A stretch of 64,000 nucleotides of DNA from Spirometra erinaceieuropaei (Eukaryota > Platyhelminthes > Cestoda > Diphyllobothriidea > Diphyllobothriidae): assembly GCA_902702965.1 (NCBI GenBank), contig CACRXP010000016.1:2657278-2721277 (forward strand). Direction: 5' to 3'. Both the position numbers and the translations under genes were made by a program. The notes beneath the pieces were generated by a model. That model did no database searches and was not told the origin of the DNA. It saw nothing but the letters and a program-made list of their open reading frames with translations. Shown piece by piece: positions 45,595-55,719 of the stretch (positions are counted from its first letter, which is position 1; every line of letters starts with the position of its first letter).

Positions 45595-46284
45595 TCATGA
45601 AGTACCCAAGAGAGCGGGTGGAGGGGTTTGAGCAAGTCTAAGTGATGCATTGAAGTACCCAAAGTGTGATGTGCTTAAGTGGCGCGTGGGCAGCCCCAGC
45701 CGTCTGGAGTACATGTGTCCGAGCAGTAGTCCGTCGCATGGCCGTAGGTTAGCGCGTCTGGGGTCACGTAGGCTTGCTTTGTGGCAGGAGCTTTTGAGAT
45801 AGAATCGGGTCACCTTGAGCTGCTCAAACCCCGCAGCAAAGAAAGTTTCAGCGCATAGCTGGCGGTTGGCGGCAGCCGCCAGGGAGTCGAGTAGAGTGAC
45901 CGCGAGTCCACCCCGGAAATTTACTTTATGCCACTTAGTGGTGCAAAGTAGACTTTTTGACGCAAAAGCGAGTTTCAGGAAGGAGACTTCATCGCAGAAA
46001 CAAGAAATTTGTTCTCTCGACTTTGAATGATGGGTACCCGGCCCGTGGGCCATCAGTGAGCGTAATGATCCCTCCTCCCCCACTCCATATTCAGTGCTAA
46101 GACCTTGCCTGAGGTGAGTGATTAGCCGCGCTTCGGACGCGTGAGTAAATACTGACCTTAAGGTCTGTTTGCGCCTATCATGCCATGATTCGGCAAAACA
46201 TGGTCCTCGTGACCTGGCGTGCGCCAACAGATCTCCGGCACCTGCTTCCCTGTCGATAAGTGCGCTTGCGCTCCCGCTGGGCAT
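45595..46284 (-). CDS. 229-codon open frame of unknown status
   Basis: The longest open frame outside the LINE. The translation is rich in Ala, Arg, Ser and Leu, with patches such as LLDSLAAAANRQLCAETFFA and a Cys-poor, Pro-ending tail. I recognise no domain. The sequence is GC-rich, where stops are rarer, and it overlaps the start of repeat C at its upstream edge. No signal peptide, membrane segment or splice context is evident. It could be a transposon relic, part of an LTR, or chance. Confidence 0.2.
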   Translation of the reverse strand: MPSGSASALIDREAGAGDLLAHARSRGPCFAESWHDRRKQTLRSVFTHASEARLITHLRQGLSTEYGVGEEGSLRSLMAHGPGTHHSKSREQISCFCDEVSFLKLAFASKSLLCTTKWHKVNFRGGLAVTLLDSLAAAANRQLCAETFFAAGFEQLKVTRFYLKSSCHKASLRDPRRANLRPCDGLLLGHMYSRRLGLPTRHLSTSHFGYFNASLRLAQTPPPALLGTS

Positions 46285-46334
46285 ACAGTCATTCTACTCT
46301 GTCTGACCCGTTGTGGTACTGTTTTTGATTGTCT

Positions 46335-46570
46335 GAACCCTGTTCGAGTGTTTGTTATGCGCCAGAGGGTGCGCAGTGGAGCCTCAAGGTGCGGATTCGG
46401 TCGTGCTAGTCATCTGCGCCCTTTCCCGCCCCCGGTCTTCTCGACTCTGTCATGACAACACATCAGGTGGGGAGTGTGCGGTAGGCGCTACGTAAGTCAC
46501 GGAGCCTGCTTCACGCTGGTGTTGAGCACGCGCTGGACATCGTCAGGCTCGACAACCGAGCTGTTGAGTA
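46335..46570 (-). repeat. Dispersed repeat C
   Basis: Reverse copy: GGTGCGGATTCGGTCGTGCT, CATCTGCGCCC, TCTTCTCGACTCTGTCATGA, GTGCGGTAGGCGCTACGTAA. Confidence 0.65.
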
Positions 46571-46734
46571 AATACTGCTTTCAGTGATGCCGTCAAAGAG
46601 TCCGATCCCTGAGTTAAGCTAGCAGTGGCGATTAAACTGCGACAATTAACGACTCGAATACGGACGCATACACCGACCAAACGGGTGTTTCACGTGCAGA
46701 TTGGTTAGTTTGTTTTCTCATTCACTGCGCCCGA

Positions 46735-46930
46735 TCCCCTCCGGATTTCATGACTCTGGCTTGACACTGGGTGTAGACGGGTGAGGGAGGGGAGGGTGTG
46801 ATAGATGCAATGCAAGTCTGCTGTCGCTGTAAACTCCCGCGCAGGTCACCGTGTCTGCGCCCACGTAGGACGCCATCGTCCGCGACGGCCGAATGGTTGT
46901 AGCCGTCCAGACGATTATGCAATCGTCACA
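46735..46930 (-). repeat. Dispersed repeat C
   Basis: Second reverse copy in tandem: TTCATGACTCTGGCTTGACA, GTGATAGATGCAATGCAAGT, GACGCCATCGTCCGCGACGG. Confidence 0.6.
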
Positions 46931-47004
46931 CCCGGAAGGGGGAGGCAGACACCTTTCACAATTAGGTATTGCTATACAAACTGAATGCTACGCCCCCCGT
47001 GAGT

Positions 47005-47075
47005 CCACGGGTCCGAAGGTGAAGTAGAAACTTCAGGCGAACAAAATCCTTGTTCCAACAAACGTACCATCCGCT
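47005..47075 (+). repeat. Decayed hammerhead-region fragment
   Basis: GAAACTTCAGGCGAACAAAA with TCCTTGTTCCAACAAACG resembles the 3' part of the 19.25-kb hammerhead and its flank. The CTGANGA core is absent, so it cannot be a ribozyme. Confidence 0.5.
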
Positions 47076-47111
47076 TATCTTGTCTTAAAGTACAGCAGGT
47101 GATCGATAATT

Positions 47112-47430
47112 GGGTCAGACGTGGTTATGTAGTCCCACCTGAACTAAACAAACCCCATCCATTTGTAATACGGGACCGGTGGTAATAGGGATTTTTACGG
47201 GTGGGGTCGGGGAATGCACAGGCAACGGAGTCAAGAAGTTGTATGCAAAATAAAAGCTATTAGGAATGCGCGGCTGTACTTTGATTGGTTGAGAAATAGT
47301 TGCCCTAACCCTAACCCCCAACCCTCCCTCCTAACTCTAACCCCTAGCCACAACGCCTAACCCAAACCCCTAACACCAACTCCAACAATACTGTGTGCAT
47401 CAGGTTGGGCAACATAACCACATCTTGCCG
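47112..47430 (-). mobile_element. MITE1 with telomere-like array
   Basis: Reverse orientation: GGGTCAGACGTGGTTATGTA, CGGGACCGGTGGTAATAGGG, GAATGCGCGGCTGTACTTTG, then CCCTAA-like repeats (47300-47400), ending AACATAACCACATCTTGCC, which is inverted to the start. Confidence 0.72.
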
Positions 47431-48039
47431 ATAATTGATAATGTCATTTACCTTCACTTACTGTCATCAGCCTGAAAGCATTTTAGACTATTCACTTTGA
47501 TTTAATGAACTCGCAGTCTTTCAATATTCAGCCAGTACTCCGCTCCACCCACCTATTTATTTGAAGGAAATGATTTATACTTGGCCAAGGGTCACGCGGA
47601 CGATGCAAACGCAAGCGAATTCCCCGCCTAATCCAGCGAAATTCTGAGTAACACCAACTGGTCCTGTGTCTGTGCTGGAAATCGAGAGTCATCAAATAAA
47701 ATATCAAGGTGAGTCTTGGCATGAGCCATTGATTGAACAGTATTGTGACACTGCTGATTGTTTGTAATGATTCCTAGTAGCCTGCATTGACCTCATGCAG
47801 CATTCAAACATAAATCCGGCAAAACGCGCGCCAGGGCTAACGAAGAATTGGTCAGCACGATAGTGCCTCAAAAAATATCACTTATGCATAATTTAAGTAG
47901 TGATTATCATGTAGGGTTTTTCTCCAGTTAATTTGTATGCATTAGCTGACTAAAACTCTTCATTTTGAATCACAAGAACCATTAACTTTAATTCTGGCCG
48001 TATGTGTACTCATAGCCAGTGCGCGGATAGATACTAAAA
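47431..48039. other. No recognised feature
   Basis: Nothing recognised. Confidence 0.4.
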
Positions 48040-49110
48040 TTAAAAAATGATGGAAGCGAAAGTTCGAGTTTCAGGTATATGTACAAGGGTAGAAGAAGGC
48101 TCGTCGAGCAGCCGAACAGTCTGCTTATCGTTCCGAGCTTTCGAACTCGTGCAGGAGTCCATCGTCAGAGACAGGCGCAGCAGTCTAACAAGTAACGGTT
48201 TAAGGACGTACCAGCCAATTATCGATCGATGGCGCAGGACGCGAGGTGGATGCGCTGGCGCCAGATCGATAATTCGATTGACTGAGTTTTCAGCCGAGGC
48301 CCAGAACTGAATCAATTCCCGGCCTGTTTTTTTTCCGGCGCGAGCGATTATCTTGGTGGTTGCAAAGTTAAACTCATGACCCTTTCGCAGGTGTGGGTGG
48401 CCACTTGTGATAATGCGTGGCCTCGTCGTATAGTCAGCTTATGTTCGTGTATGTGCGATCCGAGCATGCGTCCAATCTGGCCGCTGTAGTTACATGGACA
48501 GTTTTGGCACGGGATGGGATACACTCCTCCAGACTGGCACTCAGGCTTTAACCGGTCTTTGATTTTCATGAACTTACTGCGCATGGTGGCTTTGGGGCGG
48601 TGTGCAATCCAAACACCTCGCTACGTAGCAGTGCTCCCGGTTGCTTCTGGAACATTTCTTATGTATGGCAGAAAATGCCATATCCTTGGCTGTGATGCGA
48701 TTTGGGTCCTCTAGGGACAACAACATAGGCAGCGACTTGCAAATGCCTTCCGTTTAAACTGGTCGCGGGAAGAACGGACCTCACGTGCCCTTTTCTCCAG
48801 TTTGTTGCACTGAGTCTGGGTCCGTTTGAAGAGTGTCTTCACACAGCCTCGTTTGTGAGCCGCCGCATGGTTGTTGTAGAAACTGATAAGCTGTGCTATG
48901 TTTATTGTCTACCCATAAACCATCGTTTCAAGTTCGCCATTAAGGTTTCGTCTAACAAGCACATCAAGAAAGGACAACTGCCTGTACCTGTTCCTTTTCC
49001 CTCGTGAATTTTATATCCAAAACGACTGCGTTGAGCAGGTTGTAGACATTTTGTAGCACGAACTCCAAAACTCAGAACAATAAATAGACTGTTCCGGTTC
49101 TCGACCAACC
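48040..49110 (-). pseudogene. PLE relic: RT C-terminus, GIY-YIG endonuclease, terminal region
   Basis: Minus strand. 48900-48600 holds the post-RT linker in broken frames. 48584-48350 reads RSKFMKIKDRLKPECQSGGV, YPIPCQNCPCNYSGQIGRML (GIY...YIG: Y-P-I and Y-S-G-Q-I-G) and SHIHEHKLTIRRGHALSQVA. 48315-48200 reads IQFWASAENSVNRIIDLAPA (the conserved EAW/NR block). A frame change separates the two. A hammerhead follows at 48183-48121 and terminal sequence runs to 48040. The copy at 57.1-58.0 kb belongs to the same family, with the same order and spacing. Confidence 0.85.
48121..48183 (-). ncRNA. Hammerhead ribozyme with AGCU helix III
   Basis: Minus strand, 5' to 3': outer helix I CTGCT/AGCAG (5 bp), TCT/GGA inner pairing, core CTGACGA, helix II GGACTC/GAGTTC (one G-U) with loop CTGCAC, then GAAAGCTC: GAAA, a helix III stump AG/CU, and cleavage after C. 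The core is intact. It differs from the other copies, which have GAAACGTC, by two changes that together preserve self-complementarity. Confidence 0.83.
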
Positions 49111-50014
49111 TTTCTCTCTTAAAAACTGATTTGAAAATTAGGATGCTTCCGTCCGCAAGGCCTACGGTTTTAAAAACGTTTCAGTGCCTCCTTTCCAATA
49201 ACTGCAGCTATATTTTCAAAAGCATCCGGAGCACTTGAAAAAGGTGTCATTTCCTATTATAAGGAAAACCTTTAGGCAGAGACTTGTTGTAACTTATCGA
49301 TCTGCACGGTACTTTACTGTTTTAAACACAGAAAGTCATTTGAACAGGGAAGCACAAATGCCGACTACTCTACCATCATTGTCAACAAATATGCTAGGCG
49401 AGCACTTAACTTACCTTTTGCGTTGTAAACGATTATCAGAGATTTCAAATCAAGATTGTTAGTACCTGGCACCCGACCTTGGTAAGCTCTGTCGATGAAA
49501 GCCTATGCGAAGGTAACAATTCATTTTTTCCTGTATGTCGGCACACAGAGTGTACCTTTGCTCTGGCATGAAGGGAGATTGTTTATTGGCCACTGTGGCT
49601 TAAACCTCGGACTGTAGCACAGACACTAACGGAGTTTTTTTCAAATGCCTCGCAATATTTCCTTCTGCATTGGCCTCCAGACAGTTCCCGTTTTGTACAC
49701 TGCTGGGTTAGGATGAATGATAATACCTGTTTTTTAAGTATCGCTCTTGTCTATCTGCTGTCTGTCCGGTGCAGTTTCCTCAACTGTTATGGTCAGATCT
49801 GATGGAATTTATTTCTCCTGCCTTGCACTAAGGAGCCGCTCTAGAATGTCGCCTCGAATGTTGACTGCCAGACTGAACTTCTTGTTAAGCATCCAGATAA
49901 TTTCCTTATACGTCCACATCTCCTCCTTGCTGAGAAGTTGATGAAAATTTGGAGAAAATATCGCCCGCCTCGCCGAACAAATTATCAAATTAGCTCAAAA
50001 TAATACGCTTTTGG
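49111..50014. other. No recognised feature
   Basis: May include more of the PLE upstream, but I could not identify RT motifs. Confidence 0.35.
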
Positions 50015-50201
50015 ATAGGGTAGGGTATGTCCCCTGAGTGGCTGCTCAAATGCCGACATTCTTGCTTTATAACGGTTTTCCTGCCAGAAGGTTGCAGTAG
50101 GTTTATGCAGGAAGCGGATTTCGATCTTCGATAGCGGTATCTACATTTAAGTTGTCCGTTTTGAGCTCAAGGTTACGGTTTGAGTTCTACATTACTCTTC
50201 A

Positions 50202-50475
50202 GGGCCATATGCGGTTTAGTAGCCCCACCTGAAGTTAACAAACCACAGCCGCCTGTAATACAGAACCGGTGGTAATAGGCGTTTTTACAAGGGGGGCCGG
50301 GTAAAGCATACGCTATGAAGACAAGTAGTTGTATGCGAAAAAGAGCTATCAGGAATGCGCGGTTGTACTTTGAGTGGCTGAGAAATGGTTGCCCTATCCC
50401 CAACCCCTAACTCTAACCCCTGATCCTAACCTTAACCCCTAACCCCAAACCTAACAGTGTTATGTCCATCGATAG
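50202..50475 (-). mobile_element. MITE1, nested and truncated
   Basis: GGGCCATATGCGGTTTAGTA, AGAACCGGTGGTAATAGGCG, GGAATGCGCGGTTGTACTTT, CCCTAA-like repeats at 50395-50460; the far terminus is lost. Confidence 0.65.
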
Positions 50476-50570
50476 TTCCACACTTTGGAGTTGGGTCTGA
50501 CTGGCTGACGACGACTAATAAGCCAAAAATGGTCATTCCAGTATCTTTTGGCTTTAAAGGTAATAACATA
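50476..50570 (+). mobile_element. SINE A body fragment
   Basis: CACACTTTGGAGTTGGGTCT, GACTGGCTGACGACGACTAA, GGTCATTCCAGTATC; it lacks the tRNA head. A second scrap (CAGAAATGGCCATTCTAGTG) is at 50795-50815. Confidence 0.6.
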
Positions 50571-50849
50571 CTACTCGCCTATTTGTTAAGTTCTCTTCCA
50601 AAAATTAGTGTCTTTCCATTTATTGCATGTCAATGGTTGGTGTGAGGATTGAGGCTAGTTGCGTTCCCCCCAAGGGGGTTACATACCCTTCCCTTGCCTG
50701 ACTGTGTTCAGCTCAAACACTCCCGACGACCAACTGGCTTCTAGTCCGGAGCCCTGGTTGAGATTGGAACATAGGTGGTAGATGAAACAAGTAAACCAGA
50801 AATGGCCATTCTAGTGTCCGACGTTTCTGCCAGCAAAACTTGCCGAAGG

Positions 50850-51760
50850 CTAACGCTATTTGTTGTGCACAAAATGAATACTTGCATATATTTATGTTTT
50901 ATTGAAGCAACAGCGAGACATGGGAATACGAATCTCCCATACCTTCCAGGGAAGGTAATTAGCCCCGTACCCTTGTCCTGAGCTTAATCTTAACCTTAGC
51001 CCTTATTCTGACTTTAAGCTTTGCGCTAACCCTAACATTAATCTCACCGCTTATCTGCCCCAAACGTTTAGCTACCGAAATAGGAAATAAGGTGCAACCA
51101 CGTGATACTTTGTTCCCTCTCGATGAAATCTCCATTTGCACACATATGGTAACGACTAGCCCTTCGCCTAGTTTTTGAATACTATTTACTTGCATTTTGA
51201 GCAGGTTTTGCCTCAAAAAAAACCGATCTGATGTCTCAGGATACTTAATTGTTGGCCCGGTTTGCGTTTGGCACGCGCAGTCTATTACTTTTATGGGGCA
51301 ATCATGCTTTATCCTTCCGTAAGCGACCGCTTTGGCGAAGTTCCGTCTCTGGGTGCCGTAGCACGAAAGTCTGAAAGGCTAAGATCTGGCTTTTTCAAGT
51401 GTTTGGGCGAACTTATAACAGACTTATCTGCCTCTATCTGCACATGACCATCTGATAACGACTGTTTATCGCTCATTTGTCATGGCTGCGTTTTGCCCTA
51501 TTAGTTGACTGTTTGTCATTGCCGTGAATTAATGAACGAAGTACTTCGACCTGCATTTAAAGTGCAGGTATTTAGGGTTAAAACGTTTTTCGAATCTTTT
51601 GAAATATTTCTTCCTACAGTATTAAAGGATAGGAGTCTAGGAAGCCCCTCAAAGCTGTATATCTACGAAATGGAAATACAGTATCCTTAGATAACGTTCG
51701 CTGTCAGGGAAGCAAAAGGCCTTTATCGACTCCGCGACAAGGCATGATTATCTATCCATT
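50850..51760 (-). repeat. Repeat D, inverted partner of 3100-3960
   Basis: See 3100-3960. Includes a CCCTAA-like tract at 50985-51040 and the conserved GCAACCACGTGATACTTTGT and ATCTGCACATGACCATCTGA stretches. Confidence 0.7.
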
Positions 51761-51769
51761 TCCAGAAGA

Positions 51770-52172
51770 CCAGTAAGGGTAGAGGATGTCCCCCTGAGCG
51801 GTTGCTCAAAAGCCAACCTTCTTGTCTTGCCTGGTTAGGTGCTCTTCATAACGGTTTGCCTGCCCGAAGGTTGCGATAGGGTTATGCAGGAAGCAGATTT
51901 TGATGTCCAATGGCGATATCTACATTTAAATTGCACGTTTTGGGCTCAAGGTTAGGGTCCGAGTAATGGTCAGAAGTGGTTAGTTGGGTTATTCATGAGG
52001 TTAGAGTTGCCAGTTTTACGCTGTGGTTTGGATGAAGGGTTGAGGCTATTGTTAGGGTTTTAGACCTTGACTTACGATTAGTGACTTCTCACTTAAGGCA
52101 TGTCCATGGATGGTTTTAGGATTATGGCTGAATGCGGTCCTCCAAGGGGGTCACATACCATATCCCTGCCAG
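51770..52172 (+). mobile_element. MITE2 with telomere-like array
   Basis: Left end CAGTAAGGGTAGAGGATGTC and right end GTCACATACCATATCCCTGC are inverted relative to each other. The interior has GGTTTGCCTGCCCGAAGGTT, GATATCTACATTTAA, and a degenerate TTAGGG tract (51945-52100). About 400 bp, no coding. Confidence 0.65.
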
Positions 52173-52208
52173 GTTCTCTTTTAACTGCAAAGCTTCCTCC
52201 AAACGATC

Positions 52209-52266
52209 GTCTGATAATCTGATGATGGATTCGAGCAGGAATCCAAAACGTCAGGCTAATAAAGCT
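52209..52266 (+). ncRNA. Hammerhead ribozyme, inactivated core
   Basis: Core CTGATGA, helix II GGATTC/GAATCC (perfect, loop GAGCAG), then AAAAC instead of GAAAC: the conserved G (G12, general base) is A at 52245. GTC and AGGCTAATAAAGC follow. The 5' strand of helix I is disrupted by GATAAT. Predicted inactive. The downstream 70 bases match those after the 27.2-kb copy. Confidence 0.75.
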
Positions 52267-52334
52267 CTTGTCCCGGAGATCGTGTCTTCTTCTTCTTCAA
52301 GTCTGCTTCCTGGGACTCGTCTCTTAGCTTCTAT

Positions 52335-52837
52335 TGGCGCTCTTTTGCATCCTGTTGTCGCTCTGCGGTAGCTGATCTCGACGGCCCATTTATTCGGGGC
52401 CAGAATCCTGATCATCAGAGGAGACTACTTGCTTTTACTTACATGGGGTACGTTCGAATGACATAAACTGTTTCAGGCGTCGCATAGTCCCCTTCAGATC
52501 CAGCGCTTATGCACTGACATTATGTACAAATTCATACCACTGTGCGCTTCCATTCGTTACCTATGTTATGCAGAGACGGGCTGCAGTTGATAAGCCGTCA
52601 TTAAATTTATTGGCCCCAATAAATTCTTCTGTACATGCCTGTTTTCGACTATGACGTTGTGGCATGGCGACTGTTGAACACCATTAAATAATTCTTCCAG
52701 TTGACGTCATCTTAAGCCAAATCCCTAGATCAAGCAACCGCGAACAGGAAATACGAACGGCGTCTGTTGTAGAAGTCCGCTTGTACTCAAAATACCAAAG
52801 GAATTTCCGCAGAAAATTTCCGAAAACTTTATTCCCA
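52335..52837. other. No recognised feature
   Basis: Nothing recognised. Confidence 0.4.
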
Positions 52838-52876
52838 TGGAAGTATTCAGAATACTAGTTGGCAAGCATGCGTTTG

Positions 52877-53256
52877 ACCACGTGGTCTAACTGTTTACAT
52901 GGGTCGGGTTTCTCCAGCCGTATATAGGCTGCCTCCAGGTAGCGCAATAACCGAGTAGTTCGTGCTCGAACTAATACTCGAAAAGACGTCTTAGGGTCAA
53001 CCGAATGGCCAGAGCAGTTGAGCACCTGCCCAAATGGCTTCTAAAGCAGGAGAACAAGACTCCACGGTCTTCCATTACAAAACACCTCCTTGATAGTGGC
53101 CATTCGGTTGACCCTAAGACGTCTTTTCGAGTATTAGTTCGAGCACGAACTACTCGGTTATTGCGCTACCTGGAGGCAGCCTATATACGGCGGGAGAAAC
53201 CCGACCTATGTAAACAGTTAGACCACGTGGTCAACCTCAGCTTGCCCTGGTAGACC
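52877..53256 (+). mobile_element. Short inverted PLE insertion with 14-bp target duplication
   Basis: A 380-bp insert in repeat E bounded by CAAGCATGCGTTTG at 52863-52876 and 53257-53270. The plus-strand frame 53005-53253 reads EHLPKWLLKQENKTPRSSIT, KHLLDSGHSVDP, LLRYLEAAYIRREKPDLC and NLSLPW, ending in a stop three bases before the duplication; this is the PLE endonuclease C-terminus. Its last 135 bases also occur inverted at 52877-53011, with about three mismatches. There is no hammerhead, and the family differs from the 11.4-kb insertion. It is a young, severely 5'-truncated and inverted copy. Confidence 0.85.
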
Positions 53257-53289
53257 CAAGCATGCGTTTGCTTTTGATAAATCTGAGTC

Positions 53290-53640
53290 AGGCCACATTT
53301 GATGCCGTCTGCGGAAGATGTTGTTAGAGGCACTCAGCGGGTGCCTACGTTTCAACATGAAGCTTGTGGAGGCGAATGTACTGGCCAGGTTTATCAGTAC
53401 CTATATTGAGAGAATCGAGTATCCAAGCCACTTCCGGAGAGCACTGCAGCATAGTTGTACAGTTATCGCTACCGAAATCCTGGCAGGATACTCTGAGAAT
53501 CAACTGTCAGCTAAAAGAAGTAAACAATTTCATATGCCTCGGAGCGAGCCTGCTGCGTCGTCTACGGAAGGGTACCGTTCGCAGGGTTTTCGTAATTACT
53601 AGAATCTGTGACTGAACCCGATGCGACATCGCCATGGCTA
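53290..53640 (+). pseudogene. Possible LINE RT C-terminal scrap
   Basis: INCQLKEVNNFICLGASLLR in the frame 53364-53615 recalls the V-N-F-YLG-L block downstream of the RT domain in RTE-like LINEs. The rest gives no support and frames are broken. Weak call. Confidence 0.3.
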
Positions 53641-53934
53641 CAAAGACCAGCGTATACTGGACATCCGTTCGAACAATCCCGTTAAATTGTGTACGCTGGA
53701 CTCTGCTAATAGAAGTGGAGGTGTTTGTCCACCAATGTCTATGTTCACTTAGTTTCGCATAAGGTAGTCCGAACTAGCTATCACATCGCAAGGATATCTG
53801 AAATTATCCAAGAAAAACTGTAGCGGTGTTCATCGTGCGCCGCATGATCTCATTGTTGTCGACTTGGATTCGAGGACGTTATCCACCTTCAGACGCCGAC
53901 GACTTGGGCGATTAGGACAAGGCTTATTAGAGTA
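53641..53934. other. No recognised feature
   Basis: Nothing recognised. Confidence 0.4.
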
Positions 53935-54928
53935 CAGTAGATGAACTAACACATGAAATGTCAACAGAAATTCCAAAATGCGTTATCGTTCCGAAAAGAT
54001 TGATTAAGTTTCGCTGTAAAACTGATCATCGTGCAGCATAATTCTATAAAAAATCAGTTACCTCTGGGTGTCGGCTTTCGAAAGAACTTATTTTCGGCTG
54101 CATGCAAGATCTATACTCTGCGAAAAATGACTACTTAAGTAGCATGAAATTTTCTCATTGATTTTCCACGTCCTTTAAAATTCATTTATATTTCATGGAA
54201 AAGATGCATAAAAATATTCATTCTTTTACTTATTCGGTAGAAACTCACGTCTTCTTCCAATCTCATACTCAAAAGAAGAATATAATTCGGTTTTAAAAAT
54301 GTTTCTAATTGCGAGATTTTTAATACCGTTAAATGGCCGTTCATTAAACGTCATGTATCTGCATTTACGAATGTGGCTTGTAAAGTTAACAATATTGCTC
54401 AAATCCGCTGCTTAATTTTATGAACCTCATATGATCACCTCTTAACACCGTCGAGGAATGTATGCAATATTGTTAACTTTACAACCCACATTCGTAAATG
54501 CAGATACATGACGTTTCATGAACGGCCATTTAACGGTATTAAAAAATCTCGCAATTAGAAACATTTTTAAAACCGAATTATATTCTTCTTTTGAGTATGA
54601 GATTGGAAGAAGACGTGAGTTTCTACCGAATAAGTAAAAGAATGAATATTTTTATGTATGTTTTCCATGAAATATAATTGAATTTTCAAGGGCATCGAAA
54701 ATCAAGAAGAAAATTGCATGCTACTTAAGTAGTCATTTTTTTCAGAGTATAGATCTTGCATGCAGCCAAAAATAAGTTCTTCCGAAAGCCGACACCCTGA
54801 GGTAACTGGATCATTACAGATTTATGCTGCATCATGATTAGTTTTACAACACTACTTAATTTATCTTTTCGAAACGAGAACGCATTTCGAAATTTTTGTT
54901 GACATTTCATGAGTTAGCACATCTACTG
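53935..54928. mobile_element. MITE-A, near-perfect foldback with TA duplication
   Basis: 994 bp, with TA on both sides (53933-53934, 54929-54930). Left CAGTAGATGAACTAACACAT, right ATGAGTTAGCACATCTACTG. The arms are about 455-470 bases long with a spacer of only about 65 bases (around 54405-54470): GTTAACAATATTGCTC faces GCAATATTGTTAAC. Essentially the whole element is a hairpin. No coding. Confidence 0.8.
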
Positions 54929-54930
54929 TA

Positions 54931-55719
54931 TGTAGCATGCATTTTTCTAATTGGTTTTAGGTGCTACAAAAGTCCAGTTATACTTCATGGAAAACCTGCA
55001 AAAAGATCTTCATTCTCTCGGTCATTCGGTAGATAATTGCATCTTCTTTCAGTCTTATACTCGAAGAAGGTACACAATTCGGTTTAAAAAAAGTTTTCCA
55101 ATTCCCGAATAATTTTGGACCCGCTCTCCCGTTACATTTGAAATCAGGGTTTCCAAACCACAAGCCGCATATTTTCAGCATACGGAAAACCCCACATTTC
55201 TCTACAGTAATAAAGGGGGACCATATAGGGTTCACAAAATTTAACAGTGGATTTGGTCCACACTGTTAACTTTACAAGCCACGTTGGTAAATGCAGGGAC
55301 ATGACGTTTTGTGAACGGCCATTTCACGGTATAAAGAGGTCTCACAATGGGAAACTTTTTAAAACCAAAATATGTCCCTACTTCAAATATAAAATTAGAA
55401 TAATACGTACTTTTCAACCAAACGATCAAAATAATGAACATTTTTATGCATGTTTTCCATGAAATATAATTGGACTTTTAGGAGCATTGAAACTCAATGA
55501 GAAAAATTCATTATAGATAAGTAGTCATTTTTACAGAGCGTAGTTTTTTCATGCAATCAGAAGGAGGTATATTCGAAAGCCAGCATCCTGCGGTAACTGA
55601 AATATTATAGATTAATGTTGCAGGCTGACTATATTTATAACCCTTCTTCATTTATCTTTTTTAAACGAGAACGCATTTCGGAATTTCGGTTGATATTTCA
55701 TGAGTTAGCCCACCAACTG
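54931..55719. mobile_element. MITE-A, left-truncated
   Basis: Starts inside the left arm (TGTAGCATGCATTTTTCTAA), directly abutting the previous element, and ends GTTAGCCCACCAACTG. The neighbour therefore appears to have inserted into, or replaced, its outer left arm. Confidence 0.68.

Larger units (their letters stand above)
50015..50721 (+). mobile_element. MITE2 interrupted by MITE1 and a SINE fragment
   Basis: Left end GGGTAGGGTATGTCCCCTGA, right end CCAAGGGGGTTACATACCCT, mutually inverted. Left interior (CATTCTTGCTTTATAACGGT, GCAGGAAGCGGATTTCGAT, ATCTACATTTAAG) matches 51770-51950. The centre is taken by 50202-50475 (MITE1) and 50476-50570 (SINE A). Confidence 0.6.

Noticed and set aside
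47005..47075. A further hammerhead
   Set aside because: Only the 3' side is similar; the CTGANGA core and helix II are gone.
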